Shown here: positions 33,113 to 42,297 of the stretch, in pieces
Numbering within the stretch: position 1 is the stretch's first letter
How the letters are laid out: the number at the start of each line of letters is the position of its first letter
Source: Roseiarcus sp963732155
GTDB lineage: Bacteria > Pseudomonadota > Alphaproteobacteria > Rhizobiales > Beijerinckiaceae
Assembly: GCA_963732155.1 (NCBI GenBank)
Contig: CAVSYB010000014.1
Location: forward strand, 1 to 64,000
DNA: 64,000 nt
Direction of reading: 5' to 3'
Notes under the pieces: model-generated
What the model was told of the DNA's origin: nothing
What the model saw: the letters and a program-made list of their open reading frames with translations, nothing else
The model's database searches: none
Program-made: the position numbers and the translations under genes

Positions 33113-33885
33113 GCGACCATCGCGTCGATCTCTCCTTCGACGGGCCGATCGCCAGGCTGACGCTGAAGCGCGCCGACAAGCTCAACGCGCTCGACCGCGC
33201 GATGATCGTCGCGCTGGCGCGCGCCGCCGAAGCGATCGAGGAGGCGCGGGACGTTCGCGTCGCGATCCTTTCCGGCGAGGGCAAGGCGTTTTGCGCCGGC
33301 GGCGACATCGCCGCCTGGAGCGGCCTGCCGCCGCTCGACATGTGGCGGGACTGGACGCGGCTCGGCCATCGCGCCTTCGAGGCGCTGGCGCGCCTGCGCG
33401 TTCCGCTGATCGCGGCGCTGACCGGCCACGCCTTCGGCGGCGGCCTCGAACTCGCCGCGACCGCCGACCTCAGGATCGCCGAGCGCGGCGTCCGCCTGGG
33501 GCTGCCCGAAACCGGCCTCGGCATGGCGCCGGGATGGTCCGGCACGCAGCGCCTCTTGCGGCGCTTCGGCGCGCAGGCGGTGCGCCGCATGGCGCTCGGC
33601 GGCGCGATGTTCGAAACCGGGGAGGCGCTGCGCCTCGGACTGATCGACGAAGCGGTCGCGCCGGGCCAGGCCCTCGCCCGCGCGGGCGCGCTGGCGCTCG
33701 ACGTGGCGGCGCGCGGCCCGGTCGCCGTGCAGATCGTCAAGTCGATGATCAACGCCGCCGAGGGCGAGGACGCCGACGCGCCGATCGAGGCGCTGGCCGG
33801 CGCGCTGACCGCGACGACGCAGGACCTCGGCGAAGGCGTCGCGGCGTTTCGCGCCAAGCGCCCGGCGCGGTTCGAAGGCCGCTAG
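33109..33885 (+). CDS. Enoyl-CoA hydratase/isomerase
   Basis: The 258-residue crotonase has AILSGEGKAFCAGGDIAAW and GHAFGGGLELAATADLRIA for the oxyanion hole and retains the catalytic Glu region LPETGLGMAPGWSGTQRLLRRFG. It therefore looks like a normal hydratase, unlike the crotonase at 18383. Start ATG 33109 overlaps the CoA-transferase stop. It probably works on the acyl-CoA made by that enzyme. Confidence 0.92.
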   Translation: MSDHRVDLSFDGPIARLTLKRADKLNALDRAMIVALARAAEAIEEARDVRVAILSGEGKAFCAGGDIAAWSGLPPLDMWRDWTRLGHRAFEALARLRVPLIAALTGHAFGGGLELAATADLRIAERGVRLGLPETGLGMAPGWSGTQRLLRRFGAQAVRRMALGGAMFETGEALRLGLIDEAVAPGQALARAGALALDVAARGPVAVQIVKSMINAAEGEDADAPIEALAGALTATTQDLGEGVAAFRAKRPARFEGR

Positions 33886-33904
33886 TTCGAGGAGTTGTCG
33901 AGAC

Positions 33905-35440
33905 ATGAACGCTTGCGCGCCAATCCTCCTCGACAGCGACAGGCTCGCGGCGGCGCTGGCGCGCTTTCCGCGCGACTGGCCGATGTGGATCGACGGGCGC
34001 GAGTTCGCCGGCGAAGGCGGGACGATCGAGCGGCTGAGTCCGGCGCACGGGGCGCTGGTCAGCCGCACGCCGCGCGGCGGCGCCGCCGACGTCGATCGCG
34101 CCATCGCCGCCGCGCGGCGGGCGTTCGACGAGGGCCGCTGGCCCGACATGACGGGCGCCGAGCGCTCGCGCGTGCTGCTGAAGACCGCCGATCTCATCGA
34201 CCGCGACCGCGAGCTCCTCGCCTTGCTCGATACGCTGGAGAGCGGCAAGCCGATCGCCCAGGCGCGCTCCGAAATCGAAGGCGCCGCCGACATCTGGCGC
34301 TACGCCGCCGCGCTCGCCCGCGATCTGCACGGCGAAACCTACGCGACGCTCGGCCCCGACCGCCTCGGCTATGTCCTGCGCGAGCCGATCGGCGTCGTCT
34401 CGATCATCACGCCGTGGAATTTCCCGTTGCTGATCGTCTCGCAAAAGCTGCCTTTCGCGCTCGCCGCCGGCTGCGCGGCGATCGTCAAGCCGAGCGAAAT
34501 GACCTCGACCTCGACGTTGCATCTGGCGCGCCTGCTCGCCGAGGCCGGCCTGCCCGCCGGCGTCTGCAACGTCGTCACCGGCTATGGGCCCGACGTCGGC
34601 GCGCCGATGACCTGCGACCCGCGCGTCGACATGATCTCGTTCACCGGCTCGACCACGGTCGGCCGCAAGGCGATGGCCGCCGCCTCGGCGACGCTGAAGA
34701 AAGTGTCGATGGAGCTCGGCGGCAAGAACCCGCAACTGGTGTTTCCCGACGCCGACCTCGAGGCGGCGCTCGACGCGGCGCTGTTCGGCGCCTATTTCAA
34801 CGCCGGCGAATGCTGCAACGGCGGCAGCCGGCTGCTCGTCCACCAGTCGATCGCCGAATCCTTCGTCGCGGCGATCGTCGATCGCTCGCGCGAGGTCAAG
34901 GTCGGCGATCCGCTCGACCCCGAAACGAAGGTCGGCGCGGTGATCAGCGCCGACCACCTGGCCAAGATCGAGGGCCATGTCGCGGGCGCGGTCCGGGCGG
35001 GCGCCCGCCTGCGGCTCGGCGGCGCGCGGCTCGCCTCGACCGGCCTGTTCATGGCGCCGACGGTCATCGACGGGGTCGCGCCGGCGATGCCGATCGCCAC
35101 GGACGAAGTGTTCGGCCCGGTGCTCTCGGTGCTGACCTTCGCTTCGCTCGGCGAGGCGATCGCGCTCGCCAACCAGGCCTCCTACGGGCTGTCGGCGAGC
35201 GTGTGGAGCCGCGACCTCGACACGGTGACGCAGGTCGGGCGCAAGGTGCGCGCCGGCACGGTGTGGGCCAACACGTTCATGGACGGCTTCCCCGAACTGC
35301 CGTTCGGCGGATTCAAGCAATCGGGCCTCGGCCGCGAGCTTGGCCGCAACGCCGTAGCCGACTACACTGAGGAAAAGACTTTCCACGTCCACAACGGTCC
35401 GCGCGCCAACTGGTGGCTCGCGCGTCGCGCGTCGGCGTGA
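33905..35440 (+). CDS. Aldehyde dehydrogenase (NAD(P)+-dependent)
   Basis: The 511-residue ALDH has IGVVSIITPWNFPLLI, FTGSTTVGRKAM, the catalytic Glu in SMELGGKNP and the catalytic Cys in NAGECCNGGSRL (second Cys of the pair). GGFKQSGLGRELG lies near the end. The gene follows the hydratase by 19 bases with GAGGAG as ribosome-binding site. Its likely role is oxidation of an aldehyde intermediate of the same pathway. Confidence 0.93.
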   Translation: MNACAPILLDSDRLAAALARFPRDWPMWIDGREFAGEGGTIERLSPAHGALVSRTPRGGAADVDRAIAAARRAFDEGRWPDMTGAERSRVLLKTADLIDRDRELLALLDTLESGKPIAQARSEIEGAADIWRYAAALARDLHGETYATLGPDRLGYVLREPIGVVSIITPWNFPLLIVSQKLPFALAAGCAAIVKPSEMTSTSTLHLARLLAEAGLPAGVCNVVTGYGPDVGAPMTCDPRVDMISFTGSTTVGRKAMAAASATLKKVSMELGGKNPQLVFPDADLEAALDAALFGAYFNAGECCNGGSRLLVHQSIAESFVAAIVDRSREVKVGDPLDPETKVGAVISADHLAKIEGHVAGAVRAGARLRLGGARLASTGLFMAPTVIDGVAPAMPIATDEVFGPVLSVLTFASLGEAIALANQASYGLSASVWSRDLDTVTQVGRKVRAGTVWANTFMDGFPELPFGGFKQSGLGRELGRNAVADYTEEKTFHVHNGPRANWWLARRASA

Positions 35441-35528
35441 AGGAAGGCGGCGGCCGCGTCGCGGCCGTCGCGGAGGACGGCGCCGGACCGAATCCGGCAT
35501 GGAGACGTCGCTTTTGGAAGGCACGACA

Positions 35529-36794
35529 ATGAAGTTTCGCAATATGCTCATGGCGAGCGCGATGTGCGCATCCGCCGCCGGCTTCGCCGTCTCGGCGCAT
35601 GCCGCGGACGACAAGACGGTGCAGATGCTGCACTGGTGGACCTCCGGCGGCGAAGCGGCCGCCCTCAACGTCCTCAAGCAGGATCTGGCCAAGGAAGGCT
35701 ACGCCTGGAAGGACGTTCCGGTCGCCGGCGGCGGCGGCGAAGGCGCGATGACCGCGCTGAAGGCGATGGTCGCGGCCGGCAATCCGCCGACCGCCTCGCA
35801 GATCCTCGGCTATTTTGCGGTCGACTACGCCGAGGCCGGCAAGCTCGGCGACATCACCTCGCTGGCGGTGAAGGAAGGCTGGGACAAGGTCGTCCCCAAG
35901 GCGCTCCAGAAGTTCACCACCACCAACGGCAAGTGGGACGCCGTTCCCGTCAACATCCACTCGGTCAACTGGGTCTGGATCAACAAGGCGGTGATGGACA
36001 AGATCGGCGGCAGCGAGCCGAAGAACTTCGACGAATTCATCGCGCTGCTCGACAAGGCCAAGGCGGCCGGCGTCATTCCGCTGGCGCTCGGCGGCCAGCC
36101 CTGGCAGGAAGCGACGATGTTCGATTCGGTGGTGATGTCGACCGGCGGCGCCGACTTCTACAAGAAGGCGTTCGTCGATCTCGATCCGGCGGCGCTGAAA
36201 TCCGACACGATGAAGAAGGCCTTCGACAATCTCGGCAAGCTGAAGGCCTACACCGACCCGAACTTCGCCGGCCGCGACTGGAACCTCGCCACCGCGATGG
36301 TGATCAAGGGCGACGCGCTCGTGCAGGTGATGGGCGATTGGGCGAAGGGCGAATTCCGCGCCGCCAACAAGGTAGCCGGCAAGGATTTCCTCTGCTACCG
36401 CTTCCCCGGCACCGACGGATCGGTGATCTACAACACCGACATGTTCGCGATGTTCAACGTTTCGGCCGATCGCAAGGCGGCGCAGCTCGCGCTCGCCGAC
36501 GCGACGATGAGCCCGAGCTTCCAGTCGGCGTTCAACGTCGTCAAGGGCTCGGTGCCGGCGCGCATGGACGTTCCGGACACCGCGTTCGACATGTGCGGCA
36601 AGAAAGGCATCGCCGACGTCAAGGCGGCCAACGCGGACGGCAAGTTCGTCGGCTCGATGGCCCAGAACTACGCCCAGCCGCCGGCGATCGCCGAAGTCTA
36701 TCACGACGTCGTCACCAAGTTCTTCCACGGCGAGATCAAGACCTCCGACAGCGCCGTCGCGGAACTCGTCAAGGCGATCGACGCCGCCAAGTGA
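35529..36794 (+). CDS. Sugar ABC transporter substrate-binding protein (family 1)
   Basis: The 421-residue product has a Sec signal peptide (about 1-25, ending VSAHA) and the family 1 solute-binding fold: TVQMLHWWTSGGEAAALNVL, VPVNIHSVNWVWINKAVMDKIG, PLALGGQPWQEATMFDSV and QVMGDWAKGEFRA. It resembles GtsA-type glucose/mannose binding proteins. ATG 35529 gives the signal peptide; the frame upstream adds nine unrelated residues. A strong hairpin follows the gene, which usually keeps the binding protein more abundant than the permeases. Confidence 0.93.
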   Translation: MKFRNMLMASAMCASAAGFAVSAHAADDKTVQMLHWWTSGGEAAALNVLKQDLAKEGYAWKDVPVAGGGGEGAMTALKAMVAAGNPPTASQILGYFAVDYAEAGKLGDITSLAVKEGWDKVVPKALQKFTTTNGKWDAVPVNIHSVNWVWINKAVMDKIGGSEPKNFDEFIALLDKAKAAGVIPLALGGQPWQEATMFDSVVMSTGGADFYKKAFVDLDPAALKSDTMKKAFDNLGKLKAYTDPNFAGRDWNLATAMVIKGDALVQVMGDWAKGEFRAANKVAGKDFLCYRFPGTDGSVIYNTDMFAMFNVSADRKAAQLALADATMSPSFQSAFNVVKGSVPARMDVPDTAFDMCGKKGIADVKAANADGKFVGSMAQNYAQPPAIAEVYHDVVTKFFHGEIKTSDSAVAELVKAIDAAK

Positions 36795-36804
36795 GAAACG
36801 CCCG

Positions 36805-36828
36805 CCGCCCCCGCTGGCGCGGGGGCGG
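36805..36828 (+). terminator. Strong hairpin between binding protein and permease genes
   Basis: A perfect 10-bp GC stem (CCGCCCCCGC/GCGGGGGCGG) with loop TGGC is followed by TCCTTAT rather than a T-run. Placed 10 bases after the binding-protein stop, it probably stabilises the upstream mRNA and reduces read-through into the permease genes. Confidence 0.65.
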
Positions 36829-36859
36829 TCCTTATCCTCATTCGCCCGAACGAACGCCG

Positions 36860-37813
36860 ATGACCGAACTCACTGTCGCGCCGCTGGTCGGCGTCACGAT
36901 GCCGCGCCCGCATCGTTCGCTGCGCGGGCGCCTGCAGGGCGCGCTGCCCAAGCTGGTGCTTGCGCCTTCGTTCGCCGCGATCCTGGTGTTCGTCTACGGC
37001 TTCATCCTGTGGACGTTCTATCTGTCGTTCACCAACGCCAAGGCGTTCCCGAGCACCACCCTCACCGGCCTGGGGACCTACCAAAAGCTGTGGACCTGGA
37101 CTTTCGAGGTCGACCCGCCGTCGAGCTGGTACACGGCGATCGTCAACATGGGCCTGTTCGGCGGCCTCTATATCGTGATCTGCCTCGCGCTCGGCCTGAC
37201 GCTGGCGATCCTGCTCGACCAGAAGGTGCGCGGCGAAGGCTTCCTGCGCCCGATCTATCTCTATCCGCTGGCGCTGTCCTTCATCGTGACCGGCACCGCG
37301 TGGAAGCTGTTCCTCGACCCCGGCATCGGGCTTGAAAAGGCGATGCACGACTGGGGCTGGGCGAGCTTCAAGTTCGACTGGGTGGTCAACCCGCGGATGA
37401 TGATCTACTGCGTGGCGATCGCCGGCATCTGGGCGAGCTCCGGCTTCGTCATGGCGCTGTTTCTGGCCGGCCTGCGCGGCATCGACGGCGAGATTCTGAA
37501 AGCCGCGCAGATCGACGGCGCCTCGCAGTTTGCGATCTACCGGCGCATCGTCATCCCGATCATGCGCCCCGTTTTCTTCTCGGCGCTGATCATCCTGACC
37601 CACCTGGCGATCAAGTCCTACGACCTCGTCCTGTCGGTCACCGGCAAGAATCCCGGCGGCGCCGCCGAACTGCCCTCGACCTTCATGTATTCCTACACCT
37701 TCACCCGCAACCAGATGGCGGTCGGCTCGGCGAGCGCGGTGATCATGCTGATGACGATCGCCGCGATCATGGTGCCGTATCTCTACTCGGAACTGCGGGA
37801 GAAGCGCCAATGA
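36860..37813 (+). CDS. Sugar ABC transporter permease 1
   Basis: The 317-residue protein has six predicted membrane segments (first at about residues 32-54) and the cytoplasmic EAA loop EILKAAQIDGASQFAIYRRIVIPIMRP that contacts the ATPase. It belongs to the MalF/UgpA-like permease family. Its stop overlaps the start of permease 2 by four bases. Confidence 0.94.
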   Translation: MTELTVAPLVGVTMPRPHRSLRGRLQGALPKLVLAPSFAAILVFVYGFILWTFYLSFTNAKAFPSTTLTGLGTYQKLWTWTFEVDPPSSWYTAIVNMGLFGGLYIVICLALGLTLAILLDQKVRGEGFLRPIYLYPLALSFIVTGTAWKLFLDPGIGLEKAMHDWGWASFKFDWVVNPRMMIYCVAIAGIWASSGFVMALFLAGLRGIDGEILKAAQIDGASQFAIYRRIVIPIMRPVFFSALIILTHLAIKSYDLVLSVTGKNPGGAAELPSTFMYSYTFTRNQMAVGSASAVIMLMTIAAIMVPYLYSELREKRQ

Positions 37814-38757
37814 GCCTCTCCGACGCCCTGACCGCGACCCCGAGCCGCGATCCTTCGCGCTCCTCGATCACCACCCGGGCGGTGATCTACGGGCTGCTCG
37901 GAATCCTGGCGCTGGTCTATCTCCTGCCGCTGTTCGTGATGGTGCTGACGTCGCTGAAGCCGCTCGATGAAGTGACCGGCGGCAACATGTTCGCGCTGCC
38001 GCACGCGCCGTCGTTCGACGCCTGGGTGAAAGCCTGGGGCACCGCCCATATCGGCGTCTCCGACACGCTCGGCATCAAGGGCTATTTCTGGAACTCCATC
38101 AAGATGGTGGTTCCGGCGGTGGCGATCTCGACGCTGCTCGGCGCGCTCAACGGCTATGTGCTGACCAAATGGCGGTTCGCCGGCCATCGGCTGGTGTTCG
38201 GCATGATGCTGTTCGCCTGCTTCATCCCGTTCCAGTCGGTGATCATCCCGATGGCGACGATCCTCGGCAAGCTCGGCGAGCTCGGCCAATTCTTCACCGA
38301 CACGTTCGGCGCGTCCCTGGGCTTCGGCAACTCGACCGTCAACCTGGTGATCGTCCACACCGTCTACGGCCTCGGCTTCACCACCTTGTTCTTCCGCAAC
38401 TACTACGAGGCGTTCCCGACCGAGCTGGTGAAGTCGGCGATGATCGACGGCGCCGGCTTCTTCCAGATCTTCCGGCGCATCCTGCTGCCCAATTCCGGCC
38501 CGATCATCATCGTGACGGTGATCTACCAGTTCACCAACATCTGGAACGATTTTCTGTTCGGCTCGACCTTCGCGGCCGGCGACCAGGCGCCGATGACGGT
38601 GGCGCTCAACAATGTCGTCAACACCTCGACCGGCATCACCGAATACAACGTCAACATGGCGGCCGCGATCATCGCCGCCGCGCCGACCCTGTTCGTCTAT
38701 GTCGTCGCCGGACGCTATTTCGTGCGCGGCCTGATGGCCGGCGCGGTCAAAGGGTGA
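37810..38757 (+). CDS. Sugar ABC transporter permease 2
   Basis: The 315-residue MalG/UgpE-like permease has an N-terminal segment LLGILALVYLLPLFVMVLTSLK followed by further membrane helices and the EAA loop ELVKSAMIDGAGFFQIFRRILLP. It forms the membrane channel together with permease 1. Confidence 0.94.
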   Translation: MSLSDALTATPSRDPSRSSITTRAVIYGLLGILALVYLLPLFVMVLTSLKPLDEVTGGNMFALPHAPSFDAWVKAWGTAHIGVSDTLGIKGYFWNSIKMVVPAVAISTLLGALNGYVLTKWRFAGHRLVFGMMLFACFIPFQSVIIPMATILGKLGELGQFFTDTFGASLGFGNSTVNLVIVHTVYGLGFTTLFFRNYYEAFPTELVKSAMIDGAGFFQIFRRILLPNSGPIIIVTVIYQFTNIWNDFLFGSTFAAGDQAPMTVALNNVVNTSTGITEYNVNMAAAIIAAAPTLFVYVVAGRYFVRGLMAGAVKG

Positions 38758-38762
38758 AGCCC

Positions 38763-39875
38763 ATGTCGTTTCTCGAGATCAACCGGCTGAAGAAGCGCTA
38801 CGGCGCGCTCGACATTCTCAAGGGCATCGACCTGACCCTCGAGAAGGGCGGCTTTCTGGTGCTGGTCGGCCCCTCCGGCTGCGGCAAGTCGACTTTGCTC
38901 AACATGATCGCCGGCCTCGACAGCATCAGCGAGGGGGCCATCTCGATCGACGGCGCGGTCATCAACGATCTTCATCCGTCCAAGCGCGACATCGCGATGG
39001 TGTTCCAGTCCTACGCGCTCTATCCGAACATGACGGTCGAGCAGAACATGGCGTTCGGCATGGAGATGCGCGGCGCGCCCAAGGCGGCGCGCGACGCCGC
39101 GGTCGCCGAAGTCGCCAAAACGCTGCAGCTCGAACATCTCCTGAAGCGCCGGCCGAGCCAATTGTCGGGCGGCCAGCGCCAGCGCGTCGCGATGGGCCGC
39201 GCGCTGGTGCGCAAGCCGCGCGTGTTCCTGTTCGACGAACCCTTGTCGAACCTCGACGCCAAGCTGCGCGTCGACATGCGCACCGAGATCAAGCGCCTGC
39301 ATCAAAGCACCGGCGCGACGATCGTCTATGTCACGCACGACCAGATCGAGGCGATGACGCTGGCCACCAAGATCGCCGTCCTCAAGGAGGGCGTGCTGCA
39401 GCAGGTCGGCACGCCGTTCGAGATCTACAATCACCCGGCCAACCTGTTCGTCGCCGATTTCATGGGCTCGCCGTCGATGAACCTGATGGCGGGCAAGGTC
39501 GCGCGGGCGAACGGCGCGGCGAGCGTCATGCTGGAGCGCGCCGACGGCGCCCCGATCGCCCTGCCGGCGCCGCGCGGCGTCGACCTCGGCCGTCTCGTCG
39601 ACGGCCAGGCGGTGATCGTGGGAATCAGGCCGGAGGCGATTACCGACCGCGACGGGGCCGACCGCAATTCGACCGGCGTCTCGATGGTCGAGGCGCGCGT
39701 CGACGTCGTGCAGCCGGCCGGCTCCGACACCTTCGTCGTCACCCGCATCGCCGGCAAGGAAGTCACCGCGCGGATGCGCGCCGAAATCGACGTGCGGCCG
39801 GGCCAGACGGTGCCCTTCGCGTTCAATCTCGACAAGGCGCTGCTGTTCGATCCCGCCTCGGGCGCAAGGCTTTGA
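38763..39875 (+). CDS. Sugar ABC transporter ATPase (UgpC/MalK type)
   Basis: The 370-residue ATPase contains Walker A GPSGCGKST, Q-loop VFQSYALYP, signature LSGGQRQRVAMGRAL, Walker B VFLFDEPLSNLD and H-loop VTHDQIEAM. The C-terminal part (from about 240) is the MalK-type TOBE domain. It energises the two permeases. The gene starts five bases after permease 2 and ends the transporter block. Confidence 0.95.
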   Translation: MSFLEINRLKKRYGALDILKGIDLTLEKGGFLVLVGPSGCGKSTLLNMIAGLDSISEGAISIDGAVINDLHPSKRDIAMVFQSYALYPNMTVEQNMAFGMEMRGAPKAARDAAVAEVAKTLQLEHLLKRRPSQLSGGQRQRVAMGRALVRKPRVFLFDEPLSNLDAKLRVDMRTEIKRLHQSTGATIVYVTHDQIEAMTLATKIAVLKEGVLQQVGTPFEIYNHPANLFVADFMGSPSMNLMAGKVARANGAASVMLERADGAPIALPAPRGVDLGRLVDGQAVIVGIRPEAITDRDGADRNSTGVSMVEARVDVVQPAGSDTFVVTRIAGKEVTARMRAEIDVRPGQTVPFAFNLDKALLFDPASGARL

Positions 39876-39882
39876 GGATTGG

Positions 39883-39976
39883 GCCGCCGCTCATCCGACC
39901 TTCGCTGACGCGAAGGCCGCCTTCTCTCGCGAAGCGGGAGAAGGTGGCCGGCGCAGCCGGCCGGATGAGGGGCGGC
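39883..39976. repeat. Multi-hairpin palindromic element
   Basis: Fifteen-base outer arms (39883-39897 and 39962-39976, one mismatch) enclose three inner hairpins: CCTTCGC/GCGAAGG, CTTCTC/GGGAGAAG and GGCCGGC/GCCGGCC. Such cloverleaf-like elements are dispersed repeats in Rhizobiales genomes. It separates the transporter block from the oxidase block and could reduce transcription between them. Confidence 0.6.
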
Positions 39977-39995
39977 GCTCGCGTTGAGGCCGCCA

Positions 39996-41510
39996 ATGAC
40001 CGCGTCTGACGATATCGACGTCGTCGTCATCGGTTCCGGCATGGGCGGCGCCACGCTGGCGGCGGGCCTTGCGCCGACGGGCGCGCGCATCGTCGTTCTG
40101 GAGCGCGGCGAGCGGCTCGCCGACCGGCCGGAGACGCGCGACGCCCGCGCGATCTTCCAGCAGGGCGTGTTCCGCCCCAACGAGACCTGGTTCGACGCCG
40201 CCGGCGCGCCGTTCAATCCCGGCAACTACTATTTCGTCGGCGGCAATTCGAAGTTCTACGGCGCCGTGCTGATCCGCTTCCGCGCGGAGGATTTCCGGCC
40301 CATCCAATACGCCGAGGGGCAAACGCCGGGCTGGCCGTTCGACTACGACGAACTCGAGCCGTGGTACGGGCGCGCCGAGGCGCTTTACGAGGTGCGCGGA
40401 CGGCTCGGCGACGACCCGACCGAACCGCGCCATTCGGCGCCCTATCCCTTTCCGCCGGTGCCGGACGAACCGGCGATCGCCGCGGTGCGCGAACGGCTGG
40501 CGCGGGCCGGGATGCGCCCGTTCCGCCTGCCGCTCGGCGTCGACATCGCGCGCTGGCTGGCGCGCGCGCCGACGCCGTGGGACGCCTTTCCCAATGCCGA
40601 CGCGGGCAAGATGGACGCCGAGACCTGCGGCTTGAAAGCCGCGCTCGCGCACGACAACGTCAGCCTCGAGACGGGCGCTCGGGTCATGCGGCTGGAGACC
40701 GATGCGGCAGGCAAAAGGATCGAGGCGGTGGTTTATGAAAAGGACGGCGCGACGCATCGGCTGAACCCGCGGTTCGTCGCGCTCGCGGCGGGCGCGGTCA
40801 ATTCGGCGCTGCTGCTGCTGGCTTCGGCCAACGCCGCCATGCCCGCGGGCCTCGCCAATCGCACCGACCAGGTCGGCCGGCATTTCATGAACCACAACAG
40901 TTCGGCGGCGCTCGCCATCGACCCGTTCACGCCGAACGACGCGATCTACCAGAAGACGATCGGCGTCAACGATTTCTATCTCGACGACGGGCGCGGCGGG
41001 CCGCCGCTCGGCAACGTCCAGTTGCTCGGCAAGATCTCGGGCGCGATCCTCAAATCGCAATTGCGCCTCGCGCCCGAGGCGGCGCTCGAGCTGATGGCGC
41101 GCCGCGCCGTCGATTTCTATCTGATGAGCGAAGACCTGCCCTCGCCCGACAGTCGCGTGAGGCTGGACGGGTCGCGCGTCGTGCTCGACTGGCGCCCCTC
41201 CAATATGGCGGCGCAAAACGGCCTCGTCGCGCGGATGCGGGAGGTTCTGCGCGCGGCGGGCTTTCCGGTGGTCCTCGTCAAGCCGTTCGACCGGCGCACG
41301 CCGTCCCATCAGTGCGGGACGATCCGCATGGGCGCGGACCCCGCCAAGGCCGCCGTCGACCCGCATTGCCGCGCATTCGACCATCCCAATCTGTTCGTCG
41401 TCGACGCCAGCGTGCTGCCGACCTCGGCCGGCGTCAATCCGGCGCTGACCATCGCCGCGCTGGCGCTGCGCGCGGCCGACCATATCCGCACGACGGAGCT
41501 TGCCGCATGA
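39996..41510 (+). CDS. GMC-family FAD-dependent oxidoreductase
   Basis: The 504-residue protein starts with the FAD-binding VVVIGSGMGGATLAAGLA and has the GMC flavin segment GGNSKFYGAVLIRFR. The C-terminal GMC domain has the catalytic His region SHQCGTIRMGADP and the end block LFVVDASVLPTSAGVNPALTI. It resembles the large flavin subunits of sugar or alcohol dehydrogenases; no signal peptide is visible. Start at 39996 is chosen over a TTG at 39984. Its stop overlaps the SDR start. Confidence 0.9.
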   Translation: MTASDDIDVVVIGSGMGGATLAAGLAPTGARIVVLERGERLADRPETRDARAIFQQGVFRPNETWFDAAGAPFNPGNYYFVGGNSKFYGAVLIRFRAEDFRPIQYAEGQTPGWPFDYDELEPWYGRAEALYEVRGRLGDDPTEPRHSAPYPFPPVPDEPAIAAVRERLARAGMRPFRLPLGVDIARWLARAPTPWDAFPNADAGKMDAETCGLKAALAHDNVSLETGARVMRLETDAAGKRIEAVVYEKDGATHRLNPRFVALAAGAVNSALLLLASANAAMPAGLANRTDQVGRHFMNHNSSAALAIDPFTPNDAIYQKTIGVNDFYLDDGRGGPPLGNVQLLGKISGAILKSQLRLAPEAALELMARRAVDFYLMSEDLPSPDSRVRLDGSRVVLDWRPSNMAAQNGLVARMREVLRAAGFPVVLVKPFDRRTPSHQCGTIRMGADPAKAAVDPHCRAFDHPNLFVVDASVLPTSAGVNPALTIAALALRAADHIRTTELAA

Positions 41511-42277
41511 ACGCGTCCCGCCCCCTCGCGCTGGTGACCGGCGCCCGCCGCGGCATCGGCCGCGCCTGCGGCGAGGCTCTGGCGCTCGCCGGCTTCGACA
41601 TCGCCGCGACCGATCTGGTCGTCGACGAGGCGGCGGCGGAGGCGCAGCGCGCCTTCGAGGCCCATGGCGCGCGCGCGGCGTTTTTCGAACACGACGTTGC
41701 CAAGATCGACAGCCACGCCGCGCTCATCGCGACGGTTTTGGAACGTTTCGAGCGGCTGGATTGCCTGGTCAACAACGCCGGCCGCGGCGCCGCCGTGCGC
41801 GGCGACCTGCTCGATCTGGCGCCCGTCAATTTCGACGCGGTGATCAACGTCAACCTGCGCGGCGCGCTGTTCCTCACCCAGGAGGCGGCGCGCGCCATGC
41901 TCGCCGCCGCGCCCGCCCGGCCCCGCTCGATCGTGACCATCACCTCGGTCTCGGCCGAGATGGTGTCGCCCGACCGCGTCGAATATTGCGTGTCGAAGGC
42001 GGGGCTGTCGATGGCGATGAAGGCGTTCGCCGTGCGCCTCGCGCCGGCGGGAATCGCGGTGTTCGAAGTGCGCCCCGGCGTGATCCGCACCGACATGACC
42101 GCGCCCGCCGCCGGCCGCTACGACGAGGCGATCGCCGGCGGCCTGGTGCCGGCCGGCCGCTGGGGCGAGGCGGCCGACGTCGGTTCGATCGTCGCCGGCC
42201 TCGCCTCGGGACGGTTTGCGTTTGCGACCGGCAGCGTCGTCGCCGCCGACGGCGGCCTGTCGTTGCCGCGGCTGTAA
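41507..42277 (+). CDS. Short-chain dehydrogenase/reductase (SDR)
   Basis: The 256-residue SDR has LALVTGARRGIGRAC for cofactor binding, CLVNNAGRG, the catalytic Ser in TITSVSAEMV and the YCVSK motif (YxxxK), then EVRPGVIRTDMTAP. This is a classical SDR, often auto-named 3-ketoacyl reductase, but the context suggests a sugar- or polyol-related hydroxy substrate. It is translationally coupled to the GMC gene before it. Confidence 0.93.
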   Translation: MNASRPLALVTGARRGIGRACGEALALAGFDIAATDLVVDEAAAEAQRAFEAHGARAAFFEHDVAKIDSHAALIATVLERFERLDCLVNNAGRGAAVRGDLLDLAPVNFDAVINVNLRGALFLTQEAARAMLAAAPARPRSIVTITSVSAEMVSPDRVEYCVSKAGLSMAMKAFAVRLAPAGIAVFEVRPGVIRTDMTAPAAGRYDEAIAGGLVPAGRWGEAADVGSIVAGLASGRFAFATGSVVAADGGLSLPRL

Positions 42278-42297
42278 CGCGGGATTCGGAGAGGCTG

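Noticed and set aside
41735..41750. Partial match to the LacI operator (TTGGAACGTTTCGA) in the SDR gene
   Set aside because: It is only half-conserved and lies within coding sequence.
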